NCBI GenBank assembly: GCA_016630905.1
Contig: WBMQ01000003.1
Span: forward strand, 868,001 to 932,000
Reading direction: 5' to 3'
DNA: 64,000 bases
From: Capillidium heterosporum
Lineage: Eukaryota > Entomophthoromycota > Entomophthoromycetes > Entomophthorales > Capillidiaceae
Below, in pieces: positions 35,403-46,526 of this stretch. Under the pieces are notes generated by a model. It had not been told where the DNA came from. It made no database searches and was given only the letters and a program-made list of their open reading frames with translations. Both the position numbers and the translations under genes were made by a program. The first letter of the stretch is position 1. Each line of letters starts with the position of its first letter.

Positions 35403-38400
35403 ATGGGTCCAGGTAAAGGTTTAAGGGCAGTGTCAAAAGCTAATGTACAAAGCCAGCTAGGAAGTCAAGTCGATTAGCAGCAGATAGTAGTAAGAGTAAT
35501 AAAATTTTGAATGACTCTGATTCCGATTCAGAGGCTGTAAAGGTGTCTCTCAAAGTACTCACTGGTAAATTTCTCTTTACATGGCCTTAATTTACTGATT
35601 TGAATTTACTCTATTTTTGAAAAATAGCATCGAAAACGAATAAAGCTCCAATGAATATCGAAGGTGAACAAGCTGAGGTAGCTGACTTAGACATTATTGG
35701 TGAAGATGAAGTTGATGAGATTGAGAAAGAAACATCAATTCCCTGTCGTGATTTTCTCGACTTTTATTTTTATGATTTGAATAAGGACAACAAGCTGGTT
35801 TCTATTGAGAATTTGTTGAAAGATGGCACCGATATCTATGCTGTTGGTAGGGTCATTCCACATGTTGAGGACTCAGAAGCGGTAGAAGATAACGATTCAG
35901 ACAATGGAGGGGAACCCGAGGGGGAAAATGAAGTTGAAGGTCAAATCATCCGCCTAAGTTCAATTTGGTTTTGGGAGATTTCGTATACATCATGTGGCTC
36001 CTGGTAAACATGTTTTTAAGTTAAATTTATTCAACTATGGTAGTAATATTTGGGTTCGAACCACCTACGCTTGGTACCGATTGGTATTCCCCAACCCCGA
36101 ATACAGCAAACTCTTTATTCCAATTCTCAAAAAGTTTCGCCTGGTAAACCTCATTATCAACATAGCTCGACAAAATCGCGACATAACCTATGACGAATTC
36201 ATCAGCAAATTGTCTTCTCTCAGTGAGGGCTGTGCTGTTTTCCCCAATCAAACACCTATCAAGCTGAAGGAGAGCGATCTTCTTGGAAATTTGGACTTCA
36301 TCAGAGAAGAGATTCATGATTTACTTATAGATGAAGAAAATTGCGACCTAGTAGGCCTTGAATTTATAGAACATATCATGTCTGGAGAACTGGAGGGATA
36401 CAAGCCTTCTCGAAGTGTACCTAAGAGCTCTGGTGAGAGCGGTCGACAGAGATCAAAGGTTAAAGTCGACAAAACCACTCCACCTGTATTTACAACCAAC
36501 ATCTCCAAGCTAGCCTCCGGGTTTATCATCCATTCTAATCCCAACGAGGCTAAGGAGGCTGACTTGAATCAGGAGGCGGCTGAAACCTTGAGCCAAAAAC
36601 TCAACAAGCTACTCAATTTTGGGCGACCTAACATAACAGCAGGCAACTTCATCTGGGTTGGTGGAAGTATCGGCAAATTGGAAGGCAAAACCATGTATTC
36701 AGAAGTCAAAAGTACCTCCGATCCTACTTTAAGCATAAAAATTGGAGATTTTATAATCATCAACGACATAAGTCACCACTGCAACCGCGTGATTCGAGTA
36801 TGTGCCTTACTGCAAGACAAGGATTCTAAGGCTGTCCTGGGTAGAGTATTGTTCCACGGTCGGGATACGATGATGGGTGAGTTGGCCTGCTCCAACGAAC
36901 TATTCCTGACCGATCTCATTAAAGTTTTCCCATTGAAATCTTTCATTGGTAAAACCAAAGTCAAGCATGCCACCATTAGTGACTCTGAGACCGACTTTGA
37001 TAGTTACTTTTTCAGATTCTTCTACGAGGTCAGCACCGGTGGCTACATCGATGCCAACTTAGCCATTAACAAGGGATGGATCGCACCCTACCTTTTCACT
37101 GGTGTCAATAAACCCAAGGTGAATAAAGATTCTGTTAAATGCAAGACCTTCACTTATCACCTCTACGACTTTGTCTATATCTTGCCGATCATCAAGGGCA
37201 CTCCTTATCAGATTGGCCAGATCATTCCTTTTGACTCGAGTGACGAAGATGGAAACTTTCATGATGTTACGAGTGAGAGCTGGTGCAGATGTACGCCCAA
37301 TGATTCAGCTATCGTTCAAGTACAGATTTACCAGCGTCATCAAAAAGCAGTAGATGCAGAAGAATTTGGAACCAAGTATGTCCCCAAATACTACATACCT
37401 GATCCTAGGCATATCTACCGTACCCTCAGAGTTAAGCAGTTTGGGCTAGAGAGGCTGGAAGGTATCTGCTACGTCAACCATATCGATACTATAGAGGATA
37501 TGGACGAGTACCGTAGGTTTAAGGATACTTTCTACGTTGACCAATCCCAGGTCGAGGACTCAGATAGCGAATCTATCACCAATTTAGAAAAGTTAAAATT
37601 GGATAACTTCAAGAATTGCGAGAAATGTGAAGGCCAAAGGTTGAGCCACCACCGCCGCATCGAACAAATGAAGAACCAAGCCAAGCCCTTGATAGCCTTG
37701 GATATTTTCTCGGGCTGCGGAGGACTGACGCTAGGTATGGAGAAGACGAGCATGGTGCACACCAGGTATTCGGTGGAGTTCAACTGTGGAGCTGCTATTA
37801 CGTTCAAGAAGAACTTCCCCGAGGCTACCGTGTACAACCAGTGCGCCAACATGCTGCTGAATCGAGCCATTCGACAAAACAACGGGGAGTCCAACCCCAG
37901 TGAAAGGGACTTCCTAGGTAAAGCTTTAGCAGATATGCCACAACCGGGTGAAGTGGATCTAATCTATTGCGGACCACCCTGTCAAGGATTCTCCGGTATC
38001 AATCGGTTCAAGAAGGCTAATGATATCAAGAACTCGTTAATCGCTACCAGCCTATCTTATGTCGATTTCTACCGACCCAAATATTTCATGTTGGAGAATG
38101 TGCGTGGCTTGCTCAGCTTTAAGTTGGGTGGGAGCCAGGCAGGTGTTAACCGAGTGGCTGGTGGTATCAAGATGGGCTACGTCAAGTTCATCTTACGCTG
38201 CCTAACATTCATGGGTTATCAGACCCGCATCAGCGTACAGCAGGCCGGTAATTTCGGCTTAGCCCAGTCCCGTCGCCGCGTCATTATCTGGGGCACCCTA
38301 CTCGGCAACAAACTACCCGACTACCCTCAACCTACTACCTGCTTCCTACGCCAGGGATCTGTATCCATTGCGTTACCTAACGGCAAGAACTACAACTCCA

Positions 38401-39614
38401 GCAACCGCAGTGACGACTGCGCCCCCCACCCCCACGTCACCATCTTCGAAGCGATTGCAGACCTGGAAGGTTTCGAGTACAAGAATCCTAGCGTCATCTA
38501 CTCAGCGCACGAGGACTTGTCCACCCGAGAGAAGACCAGTACTGATATGATCCAGTTCCGACAGCTTCCCACCGAACATGAACCTTACATCGGCAAAAAG
38601 CGAGCCGATTACATTGTAGAACCCTTCTCCGAGTTCCAACGCAACATGCGTAGTGAGGCCATCCAGTGCTTCAACCACGTCACTCGTCCCTTCAACCCAT
38701 TGACGGTTGAACGTATCTGCCGCATCAGCATGGTTCCAGGCTCAGACCATCACACTTTACCTGATAAATTGAAACCATGGTGTCTAAGTCATCAAGACTC
38801 AGCTGCCAAGCGGCACAACGGCTGGAAGGGGCTGTTCGGTCGACTTGACTTCAAAGATCACTTTCATACGGCATTGACCGACATCCAGCCCATGGGCAAG
38901 CAGGGCACCGTCATTCACCCCAGCCAGCGCCGCGTCCTCACCGTTAGAGAATGTGCGCGCTCTCAAGGTTTCCCTGACGACTTTGTCTTCTATGGTGCCA
39001 TCCAAGATGACCCTAAAGATATGCACAGGCAGATCGGTAACGCCGTACCACCACCACTTGCCTCAGCTCTAGCTGAAGAATTAGTTGAAGCTATGTCCTA
39101 TGACTTCTTTAGGTTGGAGTCTCCGATTGAAAAAATGGCTTTGGACGAGGAGAGTCTTGAGTATACCATGAAAACCAGCTTTTCTGAACTGTTCATCAGC
39201 ACCCCTAATCTGGGAACTTTGACTCCTGCCAAACGGACCGTAAGACCTATGAACGGAAGCCGTATTGCCAATGCTAAAGATGAAGATACCTCGAGCAGTG
39301 GGAAAACTACCGGTTACCTATCCAACCTACGTCAGCGTAAAGAAACCATCTTGCACAAAGATCTCAATCTTGAGAACAACGATTTCATAATCCCTAAAAC
39401 TCATGGTATGAAAGTCAATGGAACTAACAGAGCTCTGAAGGCCACTCAGAAATTTGCCGGTGTCTTCCTACCGAAACCTAAATTTATCTACAAAGAAAAG
39501 GACTCGATCTCAGAGAAAGGGGATAATAACGAAGGTGCTTTTATTGAAATTAGCGTTAGTGATCCAGAAGATATAAGCACATTCGAAAAAAATGAGGTTA
39601 TAGAGTTAGATTAG
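35403..39614 (+). CDS. DNMT1-type DNA (cytosine-5) methyltransferase, BAH-BAH-MTase
   Basis: Exon 35628-36003 joins exon 36044-39614 by a 40-nt intron that repairs the frame; a further exon ends at 35564, and the start is unsettled (ATG 35403, first intron unclear). About 1350 residues. Domains in order: an RFTS-like region (DFLDFYFYDLNK to TTYAWYRLVFPNPEY), two BAH domains (FIWVGGSIGKLEGK, then YHLYDFVYILPI), and a complete catalytic domain: motif I DIFSGCGGLTLGM, PCQGFSG with the catalytic Cys at 37980-37982, ENVRGLL, QSRRRVIIWG, RECARSQGFPDDF and motif X RQIGNAVPPPLA. No CXXC zinc finger is visible. It should methylate cytosine in nuclear DNA, in a maintenance or de novo role. It diverges from SPT16. 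Confidence 0.93.
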
Positions 39615-39658
39615 TAAATGAAATTTTGTTTTGTTCTCATACTAAGAATTTATTCTGT

Positions 39659-40660
39659 TTATTTTTTACTTTTGTCCAACTTACTTATAGCCCGTAAATT
39701 GGGTTCCTTACCCCAGACCTCGGTGAACATTATGTTCTCTAAATCCAATTTGGTTTTGGAATCACCTACGTCCTCCAACTGCCCGATCAACGACTTCAAA
39801 TTTCGGATACTTGAACTTCGATCTTTATCAACCTCTTGTTGATCACCACCTATTAGCCCCTCCAAAAACTTCAAACTGGTATCATAGCTTTTGCTAGTTT
39901 CACAAACGTAACTAAAGAAATCGTCGTAAGGTGAGCCAACTTCAGCATCCTCTTTAACGTTAACTTGAGGCACCTCCAATCCCTTGGTAGAAGCCAAGTA
40001 GTAAAGTGCTCTACCCTTACCAACCAAATTTATCAAGTTTAAACTCCCACCGAAGCCGGGTACAGTACACAAATTCCTATGTACAAACTTGACCTTGGAC
40101 CCTTGACCAGCAACCCTATAGTCGCAGCAGGTACTCAGTTCGGCACCACCACCTAGGCAGTACCCCTCCAAACTGGCAACTGAAATTAGGGGCAGCTTAG
40201 ATAACCTTAGCAAGGAGTCCTGCATTACCAAACTTAGTTTTTGACCCATTGTTGAGGTGTTGAGGTTGGAACTTAAGGTGGAGAGATCCATTCCAGTACA
40301 GAAGTTGCTGCCTTGTCCTTTCAATATTAAACCGACCAAGTTGGAGTCGGTCGTCGGGTTCCGAAGTTGATGCTCCAAGTCGTCTACGATGGTATTTAAT
40401 GAGGTTATCATGTTCAAGCTTAAACTGTTCAATTTGGTGGGATTGTTGAGGGTCAGGGTTACGATCGACTTGGTGGCATTGAAGCTTATGTCAATAGAGC
40501 TGTTGGTGGGGCCTTTGATGTAACTTTGAAACTCATCTCGGATACCTTTGATGTTTTCCTTGCTACGTAGATTGGCTAGGGTGGAAGTCGCTACTTGGTT
40601 CAGTATTCGGTTGATTCGCATATTTTTAGAGTGGTGTACTTTGAGATGAAAGAAGTTCAA
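39659..40660 (-). CDS. Crotonase-family enzyme, ethylmalonyl-CoA decarboxylase (ECHDC1)-like
   Basis: Intronless, 333 residues from the first ATG; the internal Met at residue 14 (MRINRILNQVATSTLANLRS) starts a good mitochondrial presequence. The enoyl-CoA hydratase/isomerase core is clear: VTLTLNNPTKLNSLS, the oxyanion-hole strand FCTGMDLS, and PLISVASLEGYCLGGGAELS, followed by FVHRNLCTVPGFGGSLNLI. That last block and the spacing fit ECHDC1, which removes ethylmalonyl-CoA made by side reaction of acetyl-CoA carboxylase, better than ordinary hydratase. The C-terminal 80 residues are more variable. It ends 44 bases from the stop of the convergent methyltransferase, so their 3' UTRs must overlap. 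Confidence 0.85.
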   Translation of the reverse strand: MNFFHLKVHHSKNMRINRILNQVATSTLANLRSKENIKGIRDEFQSYIKGPTNSSIDISFNATKSIVTLTLNNPTKLNSLSLNMITSLNTIVDDLEHQLRNPTTDSNLVGLILKGQGSNFCTGMDLSTLSSNLNTSTMGQKLSLVMQDSLLRLSKLPLISVASLEGYCLGGGAELSTCCDYRVAGQGSKVKFVHRNLCTVPGFGGSLNLINLVGKGRALYYLASTKGLEVPQVNVKEDAEVGSPYDDFFSYVCETSKSYDTSLKFLEGLIGGDQQEVDKDRSSSIRNLKSLIGQLEDVGDSKTKLDLENIMFTEVWGKEPNLRAISKLDKSKK

Positions 40661-40926
40661 AAGATAAGGTTTCGAATTTGAAGTCCGAAAAGATGGGATG
40701 ACGTTTACAAAGTTTAGTTGTCAAAGAAAGTTTGGAATAGATGAAGCATATAATACTATATAGGAAGAACAACTATAAGCTAGTGTGTATGTAGGATGTT
40801 AAGCCAAGTATATCTTTTACATACTAAACTAGAAATATTTGAAGAGAATGCATTAGCCTGTCAGAATGGATACCACTTAATGAAACTAATAAATTATATA
40901 TATTAGTACTTTTGAATTGTTTTTAT

Positions 40927-41009
40927 GGACAGATGGCCGAGTCGGTCTAAGGCGTCACGTTAAGGCCGTGATCTCTTCGGAGGCGTGAGTTCGAATCTCA
41001 CTCTGTTCA
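40927..41009 (+). tRNA. tRNA-Leu (anticodon AAG)
   Basis: A full type II cloverleaf. The acceptor stem GGACAGA pairs with TCTGTTC; the D arm holds box A (TGGCCGAGTCGG); the anticodon stem TCACG/CGTGA encloses loop TTAAGGC with anticodon AAG; the variable arm has a CTC/GAG stem closed by TTCG; the T arm GTGAG-TTCGAAT-CTCAC holds box B. Discriminator A fits leucine. No intron. It decodes CUU and, with inosine, CUC. A T-run just after 41012 is a Pol III terminator. Confidence 0.96.
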
Positions 41010-41625
41010 TTCCTTTTTGCATAACTCTGCTTCGTCCTTTGGAAGCTTCGATTTATTATGCAAAGCAGCAGTTTTCAAGTAACTCATTGTCAATTTTTAC
41101 ATATACTTTATATAGGAAACATGATCTACTTTTCATATTTAGTGCTGATATAGGTGCTTTCAACTTTGGTTTTGTTACCTTTAGTATTAGAGTCAACAAA
41201 GCTATTAAAGACATCGATAACATACTAAAATCAAAAGTTTGGATAATACTACCTTCATCCCTTAAATAAAGTTTAGTTTCTATTGATTTTCTTGAGATAA
41301 TCAGATCATATAGACAAGAGAAGCTACTAAAAGAATTTAGAATATCAGTGGCGGATAGATAGCTAAGCTATATTACTACAATTTTATATATTGCAATCTC
41401 TGTATCACTTAAATGATACAGCTTCTATAAGCAAAGAGAAGTAAAGCCAGATCATATAAATAGGACAAAATTAGTATTGGAATTTCGCTTGAAACTGCAG
41501 TTTCCAATGCCTTTAGTATAAACTACCTCTTTAACAACAGTTGTAGTTCATAGAGCGATATGTAGAATCAAAATGACACTATAAATAAAAAACTTTTTAT
41601 TTAAATAATAATCAAGTGTAAATAC
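41010..41625. other. Spacer after the tRNA gene
   Basis: Starts with the T-run that ends Pol III transcription (about 41013). The rest is AT-rich 3' flank of the helicase gene; a plus frame at 40985 runs through the tRNA and is accidental. Confidence 0.5.
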
Positions 41626-44600
41626 TTAGCTTTGCTCTTTAGCTTCTAGGTCCAGTATCTCCACCAATTTGGCTAGGAACGTCTCCTCCAGTACAAGGTA
41701 GTTGGACTTGACCAACTCATCCAAAACTTTGGAAAGTTGAGACCGGAGCTGCACCAGCAGTGCCAAGTTGTAGCCGTTGAGTTTGAGCTTGATGTTGTGA
41801 TCCAGTATGGCCATGCCAATTTCATGGAGCGGTAGACAGTGTTTGGCAAACAAAAAGAGGGGAAGTGGCGTTACGAACGATATCTCGCTCGTATTCAAGT
41901 TAGTTCCTTTACCCTTTATAAGGTCAAAGTAGACGGCGTGGCGGCATTTTATAGTCGATTTCAATTTGTAGGAGCTTCTGTCATGTAATATGGATGACCC
42001 AGAGACGACGACTGGGAGCTGAGTAGCTGAGAAATTGGCTGCCTTGAGGAGGTGAGAGTAGAAACCACCAATCTCCTCCTTGTTGAGAATATTCTTAGTT
42101 GGAGTCACCTTGAAATATTTGTTGTCGGCAGGGTTGTAGTTAAGTACCTTGGGGTAGAGACCCGAAACCAATACACATTTGACAACCGGGTAGTGGTTGC
42201 TGTAGATGTTCAAAGAAGGTGGTGTGAAGCATAAATCAAAATGCATCTTCCACTTGAGCTTGGCTTCCACCTTAGACATATGGACGAATTTGGAGGAAAT
42301 GAGGAGGTTGAAGTACTGCCTTTTGATTTCTTCGAGTTGTAGCAGGGTATCTAGAGAGAGTCCGTGCTGGTTACAGAATTTGTTGCCGTCGGCCATTCGG
42401 CCTTTGTTTATGGCATCTTTCCACTTATTATAAGCGTTGTACAGGGTCAGGAAATCGCATTGTTCGATGGCAAACTCCAATTTGGGATTTGCGTCGTAGC
42501 TAAAGTTGGAGAAAGGCGACTTGTAGCTTAGGATGGCGGCGATTGTAAGGGCAGGATCCAGACATTTGAATAGAGTTCCAAAGATGATGATCTTACCAAG
42601 GTAGACGGCAACTGGTAGTTTGGATAGCATAATTCCAAGTGATGTAAGCGTCTCATACTTGGTCATAGCCCCAACTTCCTGGAGGACGGCGATAGAATTG
42701 TGTATCGCGTTAACGGGTGGTGGGTATATCGCCTTCGATAGAAAACCGGCAATGTCATTGTAGCCGTACACCTTGACCTTTAGACATAGGTCATCCAAAG
42801 GAAGTCGAGTCATTTCAGGTGTCTGGTACGGTATCATAGAGTCGTATTTCGACTTGAGATAAAGCCTGAAGCAGACACCCGCCTGGACTCTACCAGCACG
42901 ACCTTGACGTTGTAGTGCGTTGGCTTGAGCTACGTCGACCTCTTCCAAATGGCTTACCTGTGCCTTCTTGTCAAAGCGCATCTGCTTCATTCGCCCACTA
43001 TCGATGACAATGGTTACATCGGGGATGGTGATGCCAGTTTCGGCGATGTTGGTAGCTAAAACGACTTTGCGTATAGGCGTCTTTGGGGTAGCAAAGACTT
43101 TGGATTGCTTTTCTGGGGCAATGGACGAGTGCGCCTCAAGGATAATAAACTTCTCCGGGTTTGCTATATCAGGGTCGGAGACCAGCAAGTTGTGAAGTAT
43201 CTTGATTTCGGGGACACCTGGCATAAATACTAATATCGATCCTTTCGGAAACTGATCAGGAGCTTTATCAGTAAATAGTATTAATTGGTAAATCAAGTCG
43301 TAGTTTATAACATCCATCCGCATCATCGAAAGCGTCCGTTTTGTTGCATTGCCGGCTTTCAGTTTATCGACTTCAACACTCCAACCTTGATCCTCTTCAT
43401 CATAAGTCAAATCACCGGCGAACTTACCTCCTTTACTATTAAAAACTTTTGAAGTAACTTGCTCTTGGCGAAAGTAGTCTCTACGAGCATATCTGGACTC
43501 TGGTTCTAAAACGTAGCCTACCTTTTCAATAATGTCGTCCAGGTAATTGACTTCGACGGGGAACGTCCTCCCAGGGATACTCAGTATTGGGCAGTTGTCA
43601 AAGTATGAGGAGAATTGTTGGGCGTCGATGGTGGCAGACATAAGGATTACTTTAAGCTTATTCTGACTTTGTCTCAAGATCTCTCGGACAACAATCAGCA
43701 GAAAATCAGTTTCTAAGCTACGTTCTTGGATTTCGTCGATGACCAAGTGGCTCAAGGTGGAAAGGTCACGGTCACTTTCAAGGCGACGTAGCAAGACACC
43801 CTAAATAGATTGTCAATTCAAAATCGAAAGTAGAATAAAGATACCATCGTGCAGAAGGTTAATACGTTTGAAGGGGAAACTTTGGAGTCGATTCGGACTT
43901 GGTACCCAACTAACGAACCTTCCGTACCAACGTTCCCAGGCCCATCCCCAAGTTCGTAGGAAACTCGTTCGGCAATGGATATTGCTGATATACGTCTAGG
44001 CTGGGTACATAACACTTGACATGTGCGATTGTATTTGATAGCATCTTCAACTAGAAGTTGTGGGATCTGTGTGGTTTTGCCACAGCCCGTTTCACCCACT
44101 ACTAAAATGACATTACCATTACATGTGGAAATAGGATGGGTTTCGTTGTTTTTCGAATAAACTGCATTTAAAATCTCATCCCTATAGCTGTAGACTGGTA
44201 GTTGCGACCGAAAAGATAATGTCTCTTTATATGCTGACGATTTAACTCTAGTAAACATCGTAGCCTTGATATCCTTTCCTTTACGACTCCAATATGAAGT
44301 ATTCTTGTTGGAATTTCTGTTGTATTGGGATGGCTGGTTCTGGATATCTTTTTCTGTATCTTTATTCCCTGATAGAGGCACGGTGGAATCTGTTGATGTA
44401 TCCAAGTTTTCGTCGTCCTTGGGAAGGCTGAGAGTCAATGAAAGGAAATCATATCTAGTTAAAAGGTCCTTATTATTGCTCAAATCAGTACTCATCTCCG
44501 CCTCCTTAATCCAATCGTTGACAAAATTTTGGAAGACTGAAGGCAGCACCGACGTATTGGTAATCCAACCTAACAGGTAAAGAGCAATAGTACTTGCAAA

Positions 44601-46526
44601 ATTTTCAGAGTGGGCCTTGCTGTCAAATGTAAAATTGTTGGTAGATAGGCTTGTCAAAATGTGACAGGAGTCGAGGTTGGATGTTGGACTGACCTTATAA
44701 TTCGAAAAGAACGTATAAGTGGAGAGTGTAGTCGATGTTATTTTACCGGATACAACGGCTTTTGAGACAAATGGTTTCTCGTTAGATGTCGTCACCGTAA
44801 CTATAGCCTTTTTGGGCTTGGAAAAGCCCAGTAAGAGTTGCTTAGGTGTCTTTCCAGTCCATGAACGAGGGATGTCAAAATTAACTTGAGGCTTACTAAA
44901 GCTATTTGGAGTGACAGGGTTGGAAGTTGCTTGAGAATCAGTCTTATCTTCGAATATTGCATCGAGGTCCAATTCAAAGTCGTCGTCACTTTCGGCTGTC
45001 GGAACACTACTTATGGTGGCGTCGGTTTCAATCTTATTCTCTTTCGACTCGAGTAGCTTTGCTGTCTGTTTGGCTTTAGTTGCTTCGGAGACCTCCTGCT
45101 CAAAGGTTGGACTCAGTTGATTTTTGATTTCGTAAGTACGGTAATCTTGGGTATGTAGAAGCTCAGACAGGTGAAACTTTGCCTCTTTGGCGTTGAAGTA
45201 AAAGGCCGACTTCATTTTCTCTAGGCGTTTACGGAAAAAGTTGAGTTTGTGCCGGATAGTGTCGACATAAATTAAGAGATCGGAATGTAGTACAATAGTT
45301 TCCAACCTCTTGTAAATAGTTTCATCCAGTTCCAGCTTTGCATGGGAGAGGCTAACGTCGTAGTCCAACATATACTCATCATCAGATGATTCGTCCTCAA
45401 ATTCAGCAAGTTTATCCTTAACAATGTCCTTTATCGTTTCGACTTTGTCATAATCAATGTTGGTAGCTATACCTCGAGAAGCTTTGGATTCTAAAATTGG
45501 GCCGTCCAAAGGCGGCGGCAACTTTATACTTTCTTGCCTAACCTCGATCTTAGATTGCCTATTCTCGTCGTCTACTTTGTGTGATTTTTCTTCTATATAT
45601 ATATATAAATTGAATTTTGAAATGTTAACATCTGAAGAGTTCACTAATTTTACCTTGCTTGAGCATCCTAAAACTTCTAAAAACGATGGGGATCTTGCTG
45701 ACGTCTTTTTCAAATAGAATCATATAGTCAAGTACGTTGGGTAGTGTAGCATTTCTGGCGCCGATAAAAGCCAAGGCCTCTCTTACACTCTCAAGACTGA
45801 ACCCACATTTTAAACCATAGAATTCAATCTCGTAAAGATTGGCTAGTGCACGGTCGGAATCTTTGTCGCTTTTGAAAGAGGAAAAAACTCGTCGATTAAA
45901 CGGCTGGCTGAAAGATGGATTTTCATAAGTAAATGGCAAAGCTTCAGTAGCCATTTCGAGGTCTTCTTCATCGTCCAAATTGAAAGAATCATATATAACT
46001 TGAATAATAAAGGTTGTGAGTAAAATTTATTTATAATATTTTAAGCTGGTTTGTAATTTATTACTGCCAATATAAAAATACCTACAAGGTCTTGAAAATG
46101 CCCAATCGTAAAGTAAACTGAATAGCTTTGGGTTTAAATCCAAATCTAACGAAGCGTAGCTTGCTTGTGAGGAATTCTTTATTCTTCCAATATAGCTTTC
46201 GACACTTTCAAGTCGCTTCCAGGCGTTTGCTTCATTTTTCTTTGCCAGCTTTATTTGTTTTGTTGAAAAGGCAATTGAGGATGTTTGAGTACTATCATTC
46301 TCATCTAAAATGAAAAAGAAATAAGTTGCAATTTGAATTGTATAGATTAATTTCAAACGAAATGAACTATTAAATGTAAAGTAAGTTAAAAATACAAACC
46401 TAGATCCGAATACTCTTCAACTAGCTGATCGATAACTTTCTCAGGTTCTGTATCCTTCACTTTTGGTGTTGAGGTGGTGGAAAAACCGCGATTAATCGAT
46501 GCTTTCTGCTTATTCTTCTTTCCCAT
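41626..46526 (-). CDS. DExH-box RNA helicase, DHX57 / Ucp12-like, with UBA domain
   Basis: Five exons (46526-46400, 46304-46086, 45998-45654, 45592-43845, 43800-41626), 1537 residues. In order: a basic N-terminus starting MGKKNKQK, a UBA-like domain ([20 protein letters not shown]), a long acidic linker, then the DEAH helicase core with Walker [13 protein letters not shown] (about 44072-44100), motif II DEIQ at 43726-43737, SAT in [22 protein letters not shown] and [12 protein letters not shown], followed by HA2 and OB-fold regions. The order matches human DHX57, budding yeast YLR419W and fission yeast Ucp12; function is poorly known, probably RNA or ribosome related. Motif II has Gln where the family normally has His. 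Introns are 95, 87, 61 and 44 nt. Confidence 0.92.

Noticed and set aside
35651-36043. A separate short gene ending at 36007 before the methyltransferase
   Set aside because: A 40-nt intron (36004-36043) joins it in frame to the methyltransferase, restoring the RFTS-like sequence.
46027-46356. A small independent gene upstream of the helicase
   Set aside because: It is exon 2 of the helicase; donors and acceptors on both sides keep frame with the UBA exon.
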